From Effrenium voratum (Eukaryota > Sar > Dinophyceae > Suessiales > Symbiodiniaceae), in contig CAUJNA010003287.1 in NCBI GenBank assembly GCA_963377175.1, forward strand, positions 589,519 to 653,518: 64,000 nt of DNA, read 5' to 3'. Shown piece after piece: positions 24,128 to 37,490 of this stretch. The notes under the pieces are model-generated. The model had not been told where the DNA came from, did not search any database, and saw only the letters and a program-made list of their open reading frames with translations. Positions within the stretch are counted from its first letter, which is position 1. Each line of letters begins with the position of its first letter. Position numbers and translations under genes: made by a program.

Positions 24128-25069
24128 GTGTTTGAAGTACACACACAAACTGACATGATTGAAAATGTGCTTCAAATGTTCGCAACCTCTTTTTGTTGGA
24201 TGGAACAAATGTGCGCACCAGCGGCGAATGAAATTCTAGTGAGTGGGGGAAACCACAAATCCGAACTGGTGCGTTTTGGGGGTTTGTCCATCCACAATTC
24301 TGAAGCAAAATTTGGATTTGTCACAGGATCGGTTCCAAAGAATGCTTGGTTTGCTTTTGGCGATATGTGAAGCCTTGATTGGAGGTTTGGATTCGCCTGG
24401 CTGTGGAGTTTAGATGTGAAGCCACCCCAAACCACAACCCACCAATCCGAACCCACTTGAACGGAAACTGAAAGAAAAGGCGTCCCTCAAAACAAGACGC
24501 CCCCAAGTTCATTTGAGGTCGTCGGGCCTTTCGATACGGCGCAAACGCCGATTCGCCGATTCTCGCCACGGCTCTCCAGCGCAAAACCATACAGGGAATA
24601 GCGCCACTTACTTTCACCCTTGTGACGGGGTAAATGGTCAAAGTTGGACGAATGGGCAAACAACTACATCTATTTTGAGGTTGCCAAGCTCGTTTGCTCG
24701 TCCCTTTTAATTGAGCCCAGCCAAACAATATTCAGCACACCACGGAAGATCGGAGAGACCGCAGACGTATTTCAAAGGTAAACGTGCTGCTCTGCACACC
24801 CAAATTTCTGCGTGTTGCCCGCATTTGCGGGCCAGCAGCAATTCTGGTAGGAACGGATGCCTAAATAGTCGAGTGGCTGCTTTTTCCAGTCACGTGACCT
24901 CAAAATCGGGCACAGATGGGGTCCCTTTTCGAGGGTAGCCTTGTTAGACTGGCTTTGCAGGCAAACCAAGAGAGAAACCAACAAGAAAGCCACAGTTTTG
25001 GGGGGTGTCCCCTAAAAGAAGACACCCGAGTCCTATTTTAGACACCCAGACCTACAAACTATCTTGGCG

Positions 25070-25142
25070 CTGGGCATGTCGGGCATGCGCCTTGGGGAAT
25101 GGAAGGCAGCACATGGGGCTGGCTCGAGGTTGCGCTCTCTCC
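25070..25142 (-). CDS. Exon candidate downstream of the channel gene
   Basis: 73 bp on the minus strand from acceptor TGTGTCAG to a GTTTGT donor. It encodes RNLEPAPCAAFHSPRRMPDM, Pro/Met-rich. It could be a far C-terminal exon of the channel gene (next upstream exon at 37.3 kb) or belong to another gene. Confidence 0.35.
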
Positions 25143-25182
25143 TGACACAAAAGTTGCGCCGAAACGCTGCACCATGTTCTTC

Positions 25183-25282
25183 CATTTGCTTAAGTCCACT
25201 GGAAAAACAATGTGTCCAGTAGTGATAGAGTCCCTTTAATACCAAAAGGGGAAAAAGAAAACTAATCTTAAACAGATGGAAG
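25183..25282. mobile_element. Short TIR element, family A
   Basis: Left end CCATTTGCTTAAG, right end CTTAAACAGATGGAAG: the cleanest inverted ends of the family apart from one internal change. The core reads GTGATAGAGTCCCTTTAATA then CCAAAAGGGG. It lies 41 bp upstream (minus strand) of the acceptor of the exon candidate at 25,070. Confidence 0.65.
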
Positions 25283-25754
25283 TGATTTCTCTTTTTTCAC
25301 ACCATGTTCAATCTAGTGCTCACCGAGGTTTCAATGGATGTCCTTTGCAACATGGGGGTCCAAAAAGTGCCCCAACTTTTTAACCCCGGGATTGATTGAA
25401 ATTTGCTCTATCCCAAGCGCTGGACCCTTCATTCAAAGGGGGTCGGGAATTTTATAGGGTTTGAACCTCAAAAAAGGTTGGTTTCCACAATTCTTAGGGC
25501 AAAATATAGGTTCCGGAGCTTTTGTTCGTCGTCAACTGGGCGTGCCTTTTTTAGGGGACCTCCCCAAAATGGCGGTGTTCCTTGTGGTGTCCCCTGAAAA
25601 CGGAAACCAAAGTAAACGGATGTCAGCTTCGATGCTCCATGGAAGATGTCAACTTCACACTTGACCATACTTGTCCCCCTTGCAAAAAGCTAAACGTGTT
25701 GTTGGGAAGATAATCCGCCGACCCCTTGTCTGCAAGGGCGAGGCGCATGGGAAG

Positions 25755-27815
25755 GGTGTCATCATCATCAACATCGTCGTCATCCATCATCTTCCTCATT
25801 CATCATCACCGTTGTCATCATCATCATCGTCATCATCATCCACTGCTGGAGCTTCATCATCATCGTTGGAGATGCAGCGGATGCTACGATGATACTTTTC
25901 ATCATCTTCCCATTGTCATCATCATCATCGTCATCATCACCACCGTTGTCATCATCATTATCGTCATCATCAACTGTTGGAGATGCAGGGGATGCTCCGA
26001 TGATACTTATCAGTTACTTATCATCGTCATCGTTGGAGATGCAGCGGATGCTACGATGATACTTTTCATCATCTTCCCATTGTCATCGATGCAGGGGATG
26101 CTCCGATGATACTTATCAGTTACTTATCATCGTCATCGTTGGAGATGCAGCGGATGCTACGATGATACTTTTCATCATCTTCCTCATCGTCATCATCCTC
26201 ATCATCGCCGCTATCATCATCATCATCCTCATGCCTGCAAGAGATGCTGGGGATGCGTCGTGGTAACTGTCATTGCTCGATTTTGGATGCAACTGTTGGT
26301 CGTCCTCGTTGGAGATGCAGCGGATGCTAGGATGATACTTTTCATCATCTTCCTCATGGTCATCATCATCATCATCATCACCGTTAGGTGCTACGATGAT
26401 ACTTTTCATCATCTTCCTCATGGTCATCATCATCATCATTATCGTCATCATCATCAAGGGATGCTACGATGATACTTATCATCGTCATTGTTGGAGATGC
26501 AGCGGATGCTACGATGATACTTTTCATCATCTTCCTCATAGTCATCATCCTCATCATCATCCTTTCTTACTTCTTATATAGAAATCAAAAGTAACGTGAG
26601 ACCCCACTTGCAATGCAACGGATGCTACGATGATAGTTATCGAGGCACTGCTAGCGATGCAGAGGATGTTGCAATGATACTTGTGATGACGCGAATGATC
26701 ACTAGTTATCGAGGCACAGAGGATGTTGCGATGATACTTGTGATCACGCTTGTCATCATCATCATCGTCATCATCATCCACTGATACTTTTCATCATCTT
26801 CCTCATGGTCATCATCATCATCATCATCACCGTTAGATGCGACGATGATACTTTTCATCATCTTCCTCATGGTCATCATCATCATCATTATCGTCATCAT
26901 CATCAAGGGATGCTACGATGATACTTATCATCGTCATTGTTGGAGATGCAGCGGATGCTACGATGATACTTTTCATCATCTTCCTCATAGTCATCATCAT
27001 CATCCTTTCTTACTTCTTATATAGAAATCAAAAGTGACGTTAGACCCCACTTGCAATACAACGGATGCTACGATGATAGTTATCGAGGCACTGCTAGCGA
27101 TGCAGAGGATGTTGCGATGATACTTGTGATGACGCGAATGATCACTATGATCTTCCTCATAGTCCTTTCTTACGATGACAAGTATCCTCGCAGCATCCCC
27201 TGCAACAGTGGATGGATGATGAAAAGTATCATCGTAGCATCCGCTGCATCTCCAACGATAACAAAGACGAGGAATCTGATACTTTTCATCATCTTCCTCA
27301 TAGTCATCATCATCATCATCATCATCCTTTCTTTACTTCTCATATGGAAATTATGGAAATCAAAAGGGACACCACTTGCAACGACAGTTATCCAGGCACT
27401 GCTAGAGATGCAGAGGATGTTGCGAAGATGACGCGAATGACCACTATCATTTTCCTCAGAGTCATCCTCGTCATCATCACCGTTGTCATCATCATCATCG
27501 TCATCTTTACTTCTTATACAGACACCACTCGCAATGCAACGGATGCTACGATGATAGTTACCAGGCACTGCTGGACGGTCACTATCATCTTCCTCATAGC
27601 CATCCTCGTCATCATCACCGTTGTCATCATCATCATCGTCATCATCATCCACTGTTGGAGATGCAGGGGATGCTGCGATGATACTTGTCATCGTCCTCGT
27701 TGGAGCTGCAGCGGATGCTACGATGATACTTTTCATCGTCTTCCTCATGGTCATCATCATCATCATCGTCGTCATCATCATCACCGTTGTCATCATTGCC
27801 ATCGGCATCATCATC
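25755..27815. repeat. TCATCA-rich composite minisatellite
   Basis: Short blocks (GATGCAGCGGATGCTACGAT, GATACTTTTCATCATCTTCC) alternate with (CAT)n/(CGT) runs. Higher-order duplications are nested inside: units offset by 106 bp (25,981 and 26,087) and a 370-bp block repeated at an offset of 443-449 bp (26,332-26,705 and 26,781-27,147). Asp- and Ile/His-rich open frames are artefacts. Confidence 0.93.
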
Positions 27816-27816
27816 A

Positions 27817-27990
27817 TACATACATACATACATACATACATACATACATACATACATACATACATACATACATACATACATACATACATACATACATACA
27901 TACATACATACATACATACATACATACATACATACATACATACATACATACATACATACATACATACATACATACATACATTACATTACA

Positions 27991-28021
<31 letters not shown>

Positions 28022-28528
28022 CATACATACATACATACATACATACATACATACATACATACATACATACATACATACATACATACATACATACATACAT
28101 ACATACATACATACATACATACATACATACATACATACATACATACATACATACATACATACATACATACATACATACATACATACATACATACATACAT
28201 ACATACATACATACATACATACATACATACATACATACATACATACATACATACATACATACATACATACATACATACATGAGGTACATTACATGCATAT
28301 ACACACACATACATACATACATACATACATACATACGTACGTACGTACGTACGTACGTACGTACATTACACACCTACATACATACAGACATACATACGTA
28401 CATACATGCATTTACATACATACAAACATGCATACATACATACATACATACATACATACATACATACATACATACATACATACATACATACATACATACA
28501 TACATACATACATACATACATACATACA

Positions 28529-28559
<31 letters not shown>

Positions 28560-28697
28560 CATACATACATACATACATACATACATACATACATACATAC
28601 ATACATACATACATACATACATACATACATACATACATACATACATACATACATACATACATACATACATACATACATACATACATACATACATACA

Positions 28698-28728
<31 letters not shown>

Positions 28729-29507
28729 CATACATACATACATACATACATACATACATACATACATACATACATACATACATACATACATACATACATA
28801 CATACATACATACATACATACATACATACATACATACATACATACATACATACATACATACATACATACATACATACATACATACATACATACATACATA
28901 CATACATACATACATACATACATACATACATACATACATACATACATACATACATACATACATACATACATACATACATACATACATACATACATACATA
29001 CATACATACATACATACATACATACATACATACATACATACATACATACATACATACATACATACATACATACATACATACATACATACATACATACATA
29101 CATACATACATACATACATACATACATACATACATACATACATACATACATACATACATTACATACATTACATACATACCTACCTACCTACATACATACA
29201 TACATACATACATTACATACATACATACAGACATACATAGATACATACATACATACATTACATACATACATACATACAGACATACATACATACATAACAT
29301 ACATACATACATACATACATACCTGAATACATACATACATTACATACATACATTGCATACATACATACATACATACATTGCATTTTATTACATTACATTA
29401 CATTACATTACAATACATACAATACATAATACATACAATACATAATACATACAATACGTACAATACATACAATACATGCGATACATGCAATACATACATT
29501 ACACACA

Positions 29508-29538
<31 letters not shown>

Positions 29539-29618
29539 CAATACAATACAATACAATACAATACAATACCAGACAAGACAAGACAAGACAAGACAATACA
29601 ATACATACATACATTACA

Positions 29619-29649
<31 letters not shown>

Positions 29650-29873
29650 CATACATACATACATACATACATACATACATACATACATTACATACATACA
29701 TACACACATACATACATTACATAAATACATACATACATACATACATACATACATACATACATACATACATACATACATTACATACATATACATACATACA
29801 TACATACATGACATTACAGTACATTACATTACATTACATTACGGTACATTACATACATACATACATACATACA

Positions 29874-29904
<31 letters not shown>

Positions 29905-29906
29905 CA

Positions 29907-29938
<32 letters not shown>

Positions 29939-29988
29939 CATACATACATACATTACATTACATACATTATACATACATACATTATACA

Positions 29989-30019
<31 letters not shown>

Positions 30020-30394
30020 CATACATTAAAGACATACATACATACATACATACATTACATACATTACTACACTACATACATACATACATACATACACACA
30101 CATACATACATACATACAGACAGACATACATACATACATACCATACATACATACATACATTCGACGTACATACATACATACATACATACATACATACATA
30201 CATACATACATACATACATACATACATACATACATACATACATACATACATACATACATACATACATACATACATACATACATACATACATACATACATA
30301 CATACATACATACATACATACATACATACATACATACATACATACATACATACATACATACATACATACATACATACATACATACATACATACA

Positions 30395-30425
<31 letters not shown>

Positions 30426-30624
30426 CATACATACATTACATACATACATACATACATTACATACATTACATACATTACATTTACATTACATTACATTACA
30501 TTACATTACATTACATTACATTACATTACATTACATTACATTACATTACATTACATTACATTACATTACATTACATTACATTACATTACATTACATTACA
30601 TTACATTACATTACATTACATACA

Positions 30625-30655
<31 letters not shown>

Positions 30656-30721
30656 CATACATACATACATACATACATACATACATACATACATACATAC
30701 ATACATACATACATACATACA

Positions 30722-30753
<32 letters not shown>

Positions 30754-30775
30754 CATACATACATACATACATACA

Positions 30776-30806
<31 letters not shown>

Positions 30807-30884
30807 CATACATACATACATACATACATACATACATACATACATACATACATACATACATACATACATACATACATACATACA

Positions 30885-30915
<31 letters not shown>

Positions 30916-30962
30916 CATACATACAGTACATACATACATACATACATACATACATACATACA

Positions 30963-30994
<32 letters not shown>

Positions 30995-31060
30995 CATACA
31001 TACATACATACATACATACATACATACATACATACATACATACATACATACATACATACA

Positions 31061-31091
<31 letters not shown>

Positions 31092-31097
31092 CATACA

Positions 31098-31128
<31 letters not shown>

Positions 31129-31258
31129 CATACATACATACATACATACATACATACATACATACATACATACATACATACATACATACATACATACATA
31201 CATACATACATACATACATACATACATACATACATACATACATACATACATACATACA

Positions 31259-31290
<32 letters not shown>

Positions 31291-31609
31291 CATACATACA
31301 TACATACATACATACATACATACATACATACATACATACATACATACATACATACATACATACATACATACATACATACATACATACATACATACATACA
31401 TACATACATACATACATACATACATACATACATACATACATACATACATACATACATACATACATACATACATACATACATACATACATACATACATACA
31501 TACATACATACATACATACATACATACATACATACATACATACATACATACATACATACATACATACATACATACATACATACATACATACATACATACA
31601 TACATTACA

Positions 31610-31640
<31 letters not shown>

Positions 31641-31666
31641 CATACATACATACATACATACATACA

Positions 31667-31697
<31 letters not shown>

Positions 31698-31843
31698 CAT
31701 ACATACATACATACATACATACATACATACATACATACATACATACATACATACATACATACATACATACATACATACATACATACATACATACATACAT
31801 ACATACATACATACATACATACATACATACATACATACATACA

Positions 31844-31874
<31 letters not shown>

Positions 31875-32184
31875 CATACATACATACATACATACATACA
31901 TACATACATACATACATACATACATACATACATACATACATACATACATACATACATACATACATACATACATACATACATACATACATACATACATACA
32001 TACATACATACATACATACATACATACATACATACATACATACATACATACATACATACATACATACATACATACATACATACATACATACATACATACA
32101 TACATACATACATACATACATACATACATACATACATACATACATACATACATACATACATACATACATACATACATACATACA

Positions 32185-32215
<31 letters not shown>

Positions 32216-32377
32216 CATACATACATACATACATACATACATACATACATACATACATACATACATACATACATACATACATACATACATACATACATAC
32301 ATACATACATACATACATACATACATACATACATACATACATACATACATACATACATACATACATACATACATACA

Positions 32378-32408
<31 letters not shown>

Positions 32409-32478
32409 CATACATACATACATACATACATACATACATACATACATACATACATACATACATACATACATACATACA

Positions 32479-32509
<31 letters not shown>

Positions 32510-32905
32510 CATACATACATACATACATACATACATACATACATTACATACATTACATACAATACAATACAATACATACATACATACATATACATACATA
32601 CATACATACATACATACATTACATTACATTACATTACATTACATTACGGTACATTACAATACATACATACATACATACATACATACATACATACATACAT
32701 ACATTAAAGACATACATACATACATACATACATACATACACACATTACATTCATTACATACGTACATACATACATACATTACATACCTACCTACCTACAT
32801 ACATACATACATACATACATTACATACATACTTTACATACATACATACATTCATACATACATACATTACATTACATACATACATACATACATGCATGCAT
32901 ACATA
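27817..32905. repeat. 5-kb (TACA)n / (ACATT)n microsatellite block
   Basis: Long near-perfect TACA stretches (27,817-28,280; 28,435-29,155; 30,175-30,470; 30,620-32,545) are separated by mixed zones containing ACATT pentamers (about 28 units at 30,480-30,620), CCTACC, TACG and ACAAT variants. Because 4-bp units read through all three frames, very long Tyr-Ile-His-Thr and Met-Tyr-Val-Cys open frames appear; they are not genes. Repeat length in an assembly may not equal the true length. Confidence 0.98.
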
Positions 32906-33004
32906 CACTACACTACACTACACTACACTACACTACACTACACTACACTACACTACACTACACTACACTACACTGCACTGCACTGCACTGCACTGCACTG
33001 CACA
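32906..33004. repeat. (CACTA)n/(CACTG)n microsatellite
   Basis: Pentamers CACTA, then CACTG, adjoining the TACA block. Confidence 0.95.
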
Positions 33005-33227
33005 CTACACTGCGCTACACTACATTACTTTACATTACATTGCACTGTTGCACCCAACATCACAAAACATGCACATAAACATATACATATACACATGCAT
33101 ATACATACAGACGTAGGAACACAAGAAAGGCAAGCGATCAAAAAAACGTGCGCACGGACAGGCAAAGAGGCAGGAGAGAAAAAGAAAAAAGAAAAAAAGG
33201 CAGTCTCACAGGAAGGCAAGCTAACAA

Positions 33228-33232
33228 ACGGG

Positions 33233-33287
<55 letters not shown>
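33228..33287. repeat. (GGCA)n microsatellite
   Basis: About 14 perfect GGCA units; a degenerate version recurs at 33,900-34,140. Confidence 0.95.
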
Positions 33288-33299
33288 CTAGGACCTATA

Positions 33300-34755
33300 G
33301 GAAGACAACAGGCCAGCCGGCAACGGCCCAAAATTATTAGGGGAGGGGTCGTGCCTGAGCGGGAGGGGCCCGGAAGCACCGACAAAAATCAGCAAAACGG
33401 GCCACAAAAAGCGGCATCACAGACACAGGAATCCCTCATCCCCGCGACAAAAATTCAGAAAAACATCCCGGGGAGCCCTCAGAACACAAAAGCTCAAAAA
33501 AAAGACTGCGGCAATTCACTTTACGGGGGGTCGGGAGTTATAGCCACCCGGGGGCTATGTAAAAACCAAATGCATCACCAGCGCACCAACATCATCATCA
33601 CCCCCCATCAACCCCCCCCACGCCAGAGAGGAGAACATAAGAGACGGTTTCAAGGCCTGCACACGCGTACGCGGATCAATCTCCGCGCAACCCCGGCCAT
33701 GGTGAATCCTCAGGTCAATCCCCTCGGATCGCGTGCTCAGGGCATGAAACTGTCTCTTCTGTTCCCCCCTCTTCTAGCAAATCAAAGTCAACCTCAGAAC
33801 GCACTCCCTTCTACGACTTTCTGCGTCCTCCTCCACCGCGTGCTTTGCCCGGCGGCTGTGCCAGTTTCCGCTTGAAGCAGCTCAGGGGTCATATCCCAAT
33901 AGGCCGGCAGGCCGGCAGACAGACGCACAAGCAAGAAAGCACGCTGACAAGCCATCGCCCGGGCACGAAGCAAGCGAGCAAAAAAGAAAACAGGCAGGGC
34001 AGGCAGGCAGGACTGCACGCAGGCAGGCAACAGGCGAGCAGACGAGCAGAACAAGAAGACCTGCAAACAAACAAGCAAGCAAACAAGCCGGCGCGCAGAC
34101 AGGCACCAGGCAGGAGAAAGAAAAGCAGACAAGCAGTCACACAGGAAGGCAAGCTAACAGACATGGTGTCGGGTGGCGAGTTGTGATCTTGACGCACGGC
34201 GGGCGGCGGGTGTCGGCGGCTATGATGTCTGACCCTCCGTGCTGCGATGTCTGACTCTTCGCGCGGTGATGTCTGACTCTTTGCGCGGTGATGTCTGACA
34301 TTTGGGTCTCTGACTTTGTGGTTGGATGTCTGAATTTCTCTTCGCTGTTTCAACATCAACCCACTCAAAGCAGCACACTTTAGTTGGATTTCCAAACAAA
34401 GAATTTTCCGACCAGCTTTTCGCGAAACAGAATGAACCCTCCAAACCACCCCAGCGCCGATTCGGGCCTTTCGACCCAATAACTTTCCGCTGGGGAACGA
34501 TTGAGGGCACGGCCTTTGACTGGGGCTCTCAGACCGACAAAAACGGCTGGCCATGAGCCAGCGCGTCCCGCTTCAGCTCTGCAATCTCGAAGCGCCCCAC
34601 CGTGGCGCATCGGACAGGCGCAAAACGCCGATGTGTCTGTGTGTGTGTGTGTCTGTCTGTGTCCGTTTTTGGGAAGGAAGTCCCCAAACAAAGGAAAGAA
34701 ACCCAACCGCAAGCACATACAGGAACGTTGCAAAAAAAGGAAGTCTTGTATGTTG
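33300..34755. other. Non-coding region with degenerate GGCA, GATGTCTGACTCTT and GT repeats
   Basis: 33,900-34,140 is eroded GGCA/AGAC-type repeat; 34,236-34,330 has about four 20-22-bp GATGTCTGACTCTTxGCGCGGT units; 34,633-34,662 is a short GT tract. No exon could be supported. Confidence 0.6.
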
Positions 34756-34759
34756 GTTT

Positions 34760-35297
34760 GTGAGGTAGCCCTTGGGTCTGCGGATACTCGGGCTGCCTTT
34801 GGTAGTGTTTCTTGTATTCGGGGGGGACTTTGAGGTAGACCCCGGGGTCTGCGGATACTCGGGCTGGTAGTGGCTTGCGAGGTCCCCCCGAACACAAAAA
34901 CAAAGAAGCCAGCAGTGGCCCGAGTATCCGCAGAGTTCGGGGTCTACCTCACACACCGACACACAGACGGTCCCCCCAAAAACACAAAAGAAACACTACC
35001 ACGGGCAGCCCGAGTATCCGCAGACCCCGTCTACCTCAAACACCAACATGCAGGAACGTCGAAACAAAAGAGAAAAAACAGATACCAGTATACAGGCAAG
35101 TCCCCCAACCAAAAAAACGAACCAATACCAAAAGGCAGCACGAATATCCGCAGACCCCGCAGTCTGCCTCAGAGGCCGACATACCGGAAAGTCCAAAAAA
35201 GGCCAAGGAACGCTGCCCAAAAAGGAAACAAGAGCCTACCAAAGCCGGCCAAAGCATCCACAGACCCCGGGGTCTACCTCAAAGGCCAACACTTAGG
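34760..35297. repeat. Inverted/direct repeats with CAGACCCCGGGGTCTAC palindrome
   Basis: The motif CGAGTATCCGCAGACCCCG plus GGGTCTACCTCAAA recurs: two copies in the inverse orientation (about 34,775 and 34,835) and four direct copies starting at 34,921, 35,011, 35,141 and 35,251, spaced 90, 130 and 110 bp. Flanks between copies are A-rich (AAAAACACAAA). Confidence 0.85.
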
Positions 35298-35889
35298 TGC
35301 GGGGGCGGCGGCACCGGGCGGCAGCCCTTAAATATGATAGAAACCCCTGGTTTATTTTTTGGCAAGCCTTTGGTCTGGCAACGCACATGGCACTGGACCG
35401 TGTGAAAATCGGAATCCTAGTCGGCGAAATGTGACTTGTGATGGTACCCTGTTGGGGCTTGAAGAGGACACCAGGAGACAAATCCCAGTGCTTCTCAGAC
35501 TTGGTGGTGGTCACAATCCAAGAGCGTCACCATCTTCAGCTGAAACTGCAATTGCTGTTTTTGCACCGGCTGCAGCCGTTTTTTTAAGGCAGTACCGTAC
35601 CAATGCGGGTGGTTCCAGTGTTGAGCTGGGAACAAAATCTGTCCACGTTGGCTGACAGAGGAGTACTGCAAGACGCTTTTCCTGCCCTCTGGTGGGTTCC
35701 ATGGTGGACAAAAGGGTGGTAGTCTGGAAGGGTGGAAGTCTGGACCCAAAGTTCACAAAATTCCACATCGAATTGTTTCAAGGATGCCTTTTGGCTCATG
35801 TGACCCTATTTGTCCAATCCCTCCTTCGAGGGTCTCCCCCGATTCACGGAAACCAGACCCCACTAAGAAGCCCCCTAAAGAAGATCATT

Positions 35890-36505
35890 TGGCTCAAAGG
35901 GAACCCTTGAAGAGCACGGTCCAGGTTGATCCGAGAAGGGCTCGGATCGTAGAGGGTAGGGTTGTTATGTCCGGATCGGCCCTAGCCAACTCGTCAGCCC
36001 CATCCAGTTGGAGCGGCTTCCGGAGGGCACCACCTGCAGGCAACCTCGGGAAAAGCTCCAGGCTCGTCGGGCATTGTTCTTGGCGCAGGTCCATGATACT
36101 CATCTCCGCCTCTCCCCCCAAATCCAGCCTTGTCCTTGAGCTCAAGTGCCTTCTCCACCACCTTTGTTTGGATCTAGTCCACCAAGGCTGCAGCGGTCGG
36201 CCCGCAAAAGTCCTCTGTGTCTACATGGAGCCAATCCTTCTCGGAGGAGGTTCCATCAGTCCGGGGGAGGAACCGCAGCTTGGAGCAGCCGTCCGTGTGT
36301 TACAGGTTCGTCAGCACCCCGAACATCGTGCTCCATCTTGGTCTCTGCATCCACTTCCATTCGGCAGTGAGGGTCCAGCAAGGTGTGCTTCGCATCCAGC
36401 TCGGGATCCATGGAGCGTTCCATTGCAGGAAGAAAAACAAACACCCGAGGCCGAGACCGAGGGCAACCGAAGGGTCAGGGGAATTCACACTTGAGCCAAA
36501 ATGGC
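35890..36505 (-). pseudogene. Retroposed intronless pseudogene with spliced-leader relic
   Basis: The minus strand begins with GCCATTTTGGCTCAAG, positions 7-22 of the dinoflagellate spliced leader, and runs without introns through codon-rich sequence. One frame reads GCSKLRFLP, then DWLHVDTEDFCGPTAAALVD, stop, IQTKVVEKALELKDKAGFGG; further down a different frame is better (LDGADELARADPDI), so there is also a frameshift. The two in-frame stops seen (TAA, TAG) each differ from a Gln codon by C to T. I do not recognise the parent gene. The 3' end and any poly(A) remnant could not be placed. Confidence 0.6.
36490..36505 (-). other. Dinoflagellate spliced-leader relic (16 nt)
   Basis: An exact match to the last 16 nt of the 22-nt DinoSL. 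By simple base counting, about 3e-5 such matches are expected in 128 kb of random sequence. It sits right in front of the pseudogene, as expected when a trans-spliced mRNA is reverse transcribed and reinserted. Confidence 0.75.
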
Positions 36506-37284
36506 CCCGAGCAGTAAACGACAACTGAGAGTCAGTCAAGTGGTACACGCAGCAGCCAAGGGACTTGGCCCCAAGACATCCCTGTTCCGCCAAACAAGCT
36601 TGGCCAACATAAGAACTGTTCCGCCATGTCAGCCCCTATCCACCACCTTGGGGCTCGAGGCCGGAACCCAGATCCAGACTTTCTCCATGATCGAATCTGT
36701 GATCCTTTTTTAGACGCCAAACAAGGGAGACCTGCCATTGGCAAGATTACTCCCCATTTTTCACATGGAACCCCCCAAAAAACACCTGTGAGAATACACT
36801 TCAAGTTTGGGTCTTGGGGTTGTTAGTTTACAGGGGGGGGGTCCTGGGACGTTCATCCCACTTAGTAATCTCGCGACAATTGACGATGGCTGTAACCTCC
36901 GGTTGTGCCGTTACAACCTGTTGGGCTAAGTGGGTCTCCATCCAAGCGCACAAAATTCCGCAGGGAGTCTTTGTTGATATGGGGGTGTTCCCCTCCAGAA
37001 GTGATGAATCCCCACTAAAACAGGGACACCCCCACATTAAAATCGGGGTTTGTTAATCTGGGGTCAACATTACGTACTGCTCCTCCCCGACTCTGGGCAA
37101 CAAAACTATCTTCAGATCCTGCTTCTGAATTCAACCCGTCGAAAACAGGATGAGAATACAAAAAAGAAATGGGATGTTGCGTCAAACTCAGGGACACACC
37201 CCACCCCCACCCCCCCACCCGTTTGTTGCTACGTTTTAGTTTGGATTCCCGCAAAGCCCAGCCCAACCCCCCAACACCCCCCGC

Positions 37285-37427
37285 CGCCGCAGCGACCGCG
37301 TCTCCTTCCCCTTGATCAGGCCCCGCCAGGCCGCGAAGACGTTGCCCAAGGCCACCGGGCCTAAAGTCTGCGCCAAGCTCACCGCGGACATCTGGTAGCT
37401 GCGGACCCAGCGCATGATCTGCGCCAC
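37285..37427 (-). CDS. CNG-type channel gene, C-terminal tail exon
   Basis: A minus-strand exon after acceptor CCTCTTCAG. It encodes VAQIMRWVRSYQMSAVSLAQ and, after TLGPVALGN, VFAAWRGLIKGKETRSLRRR, ending in a basic cluster. It starts in phase 0, as the preceding exon can end. It lies beyond the cyclic-nucleotide-binding domain, and I do not know this tail from other channels, so membership in the gene is inferred from strand, spacing and phase. Confidence 0.5.
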
Positions 37428-37435
37428 CTGAAGAG

Positions 37436-37490
37436 GGGCAGGGGGTGAAGGGGGTGAAGGGGGTGAAGGGGGTGAAGGGGGTGAATAAGG
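37436..37490. repeat. GGGGTGAAG nonamer array
   Basis: Five to six 9-bp units directly upstream (minus-strand sense) of the exon at 37,427. On the minus strand it is pyrimidine-rich (CTTCACCCC) and may serve as an extended polypyrimidine tract of the acceptor. Confidence 0.9.

Noticed and set aside
27621..32707. Very long open frames (up to 1,109 codons) of Tyr-Ile-His-Thr or Met-Tyr-Val-Cys repeats
   Set aside because: They are produced by the TACA tetramer, which reads through all frames on both strands; no unique coding sequence is attached.
34921..35297. CRISPR array
   Set aside because: Spacing is irregular (90-130 bp), copies occur in both orientations, no cas genes are present and the DNA is eukaryotic.
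35772..35795. Second spliced-leader relic (GCCTTTTGGCTCATG)
   Set aside because: It differs from DinoSL by a missing base and a mismatch within the last 16 nt, and is not followed by gene-like sequence.
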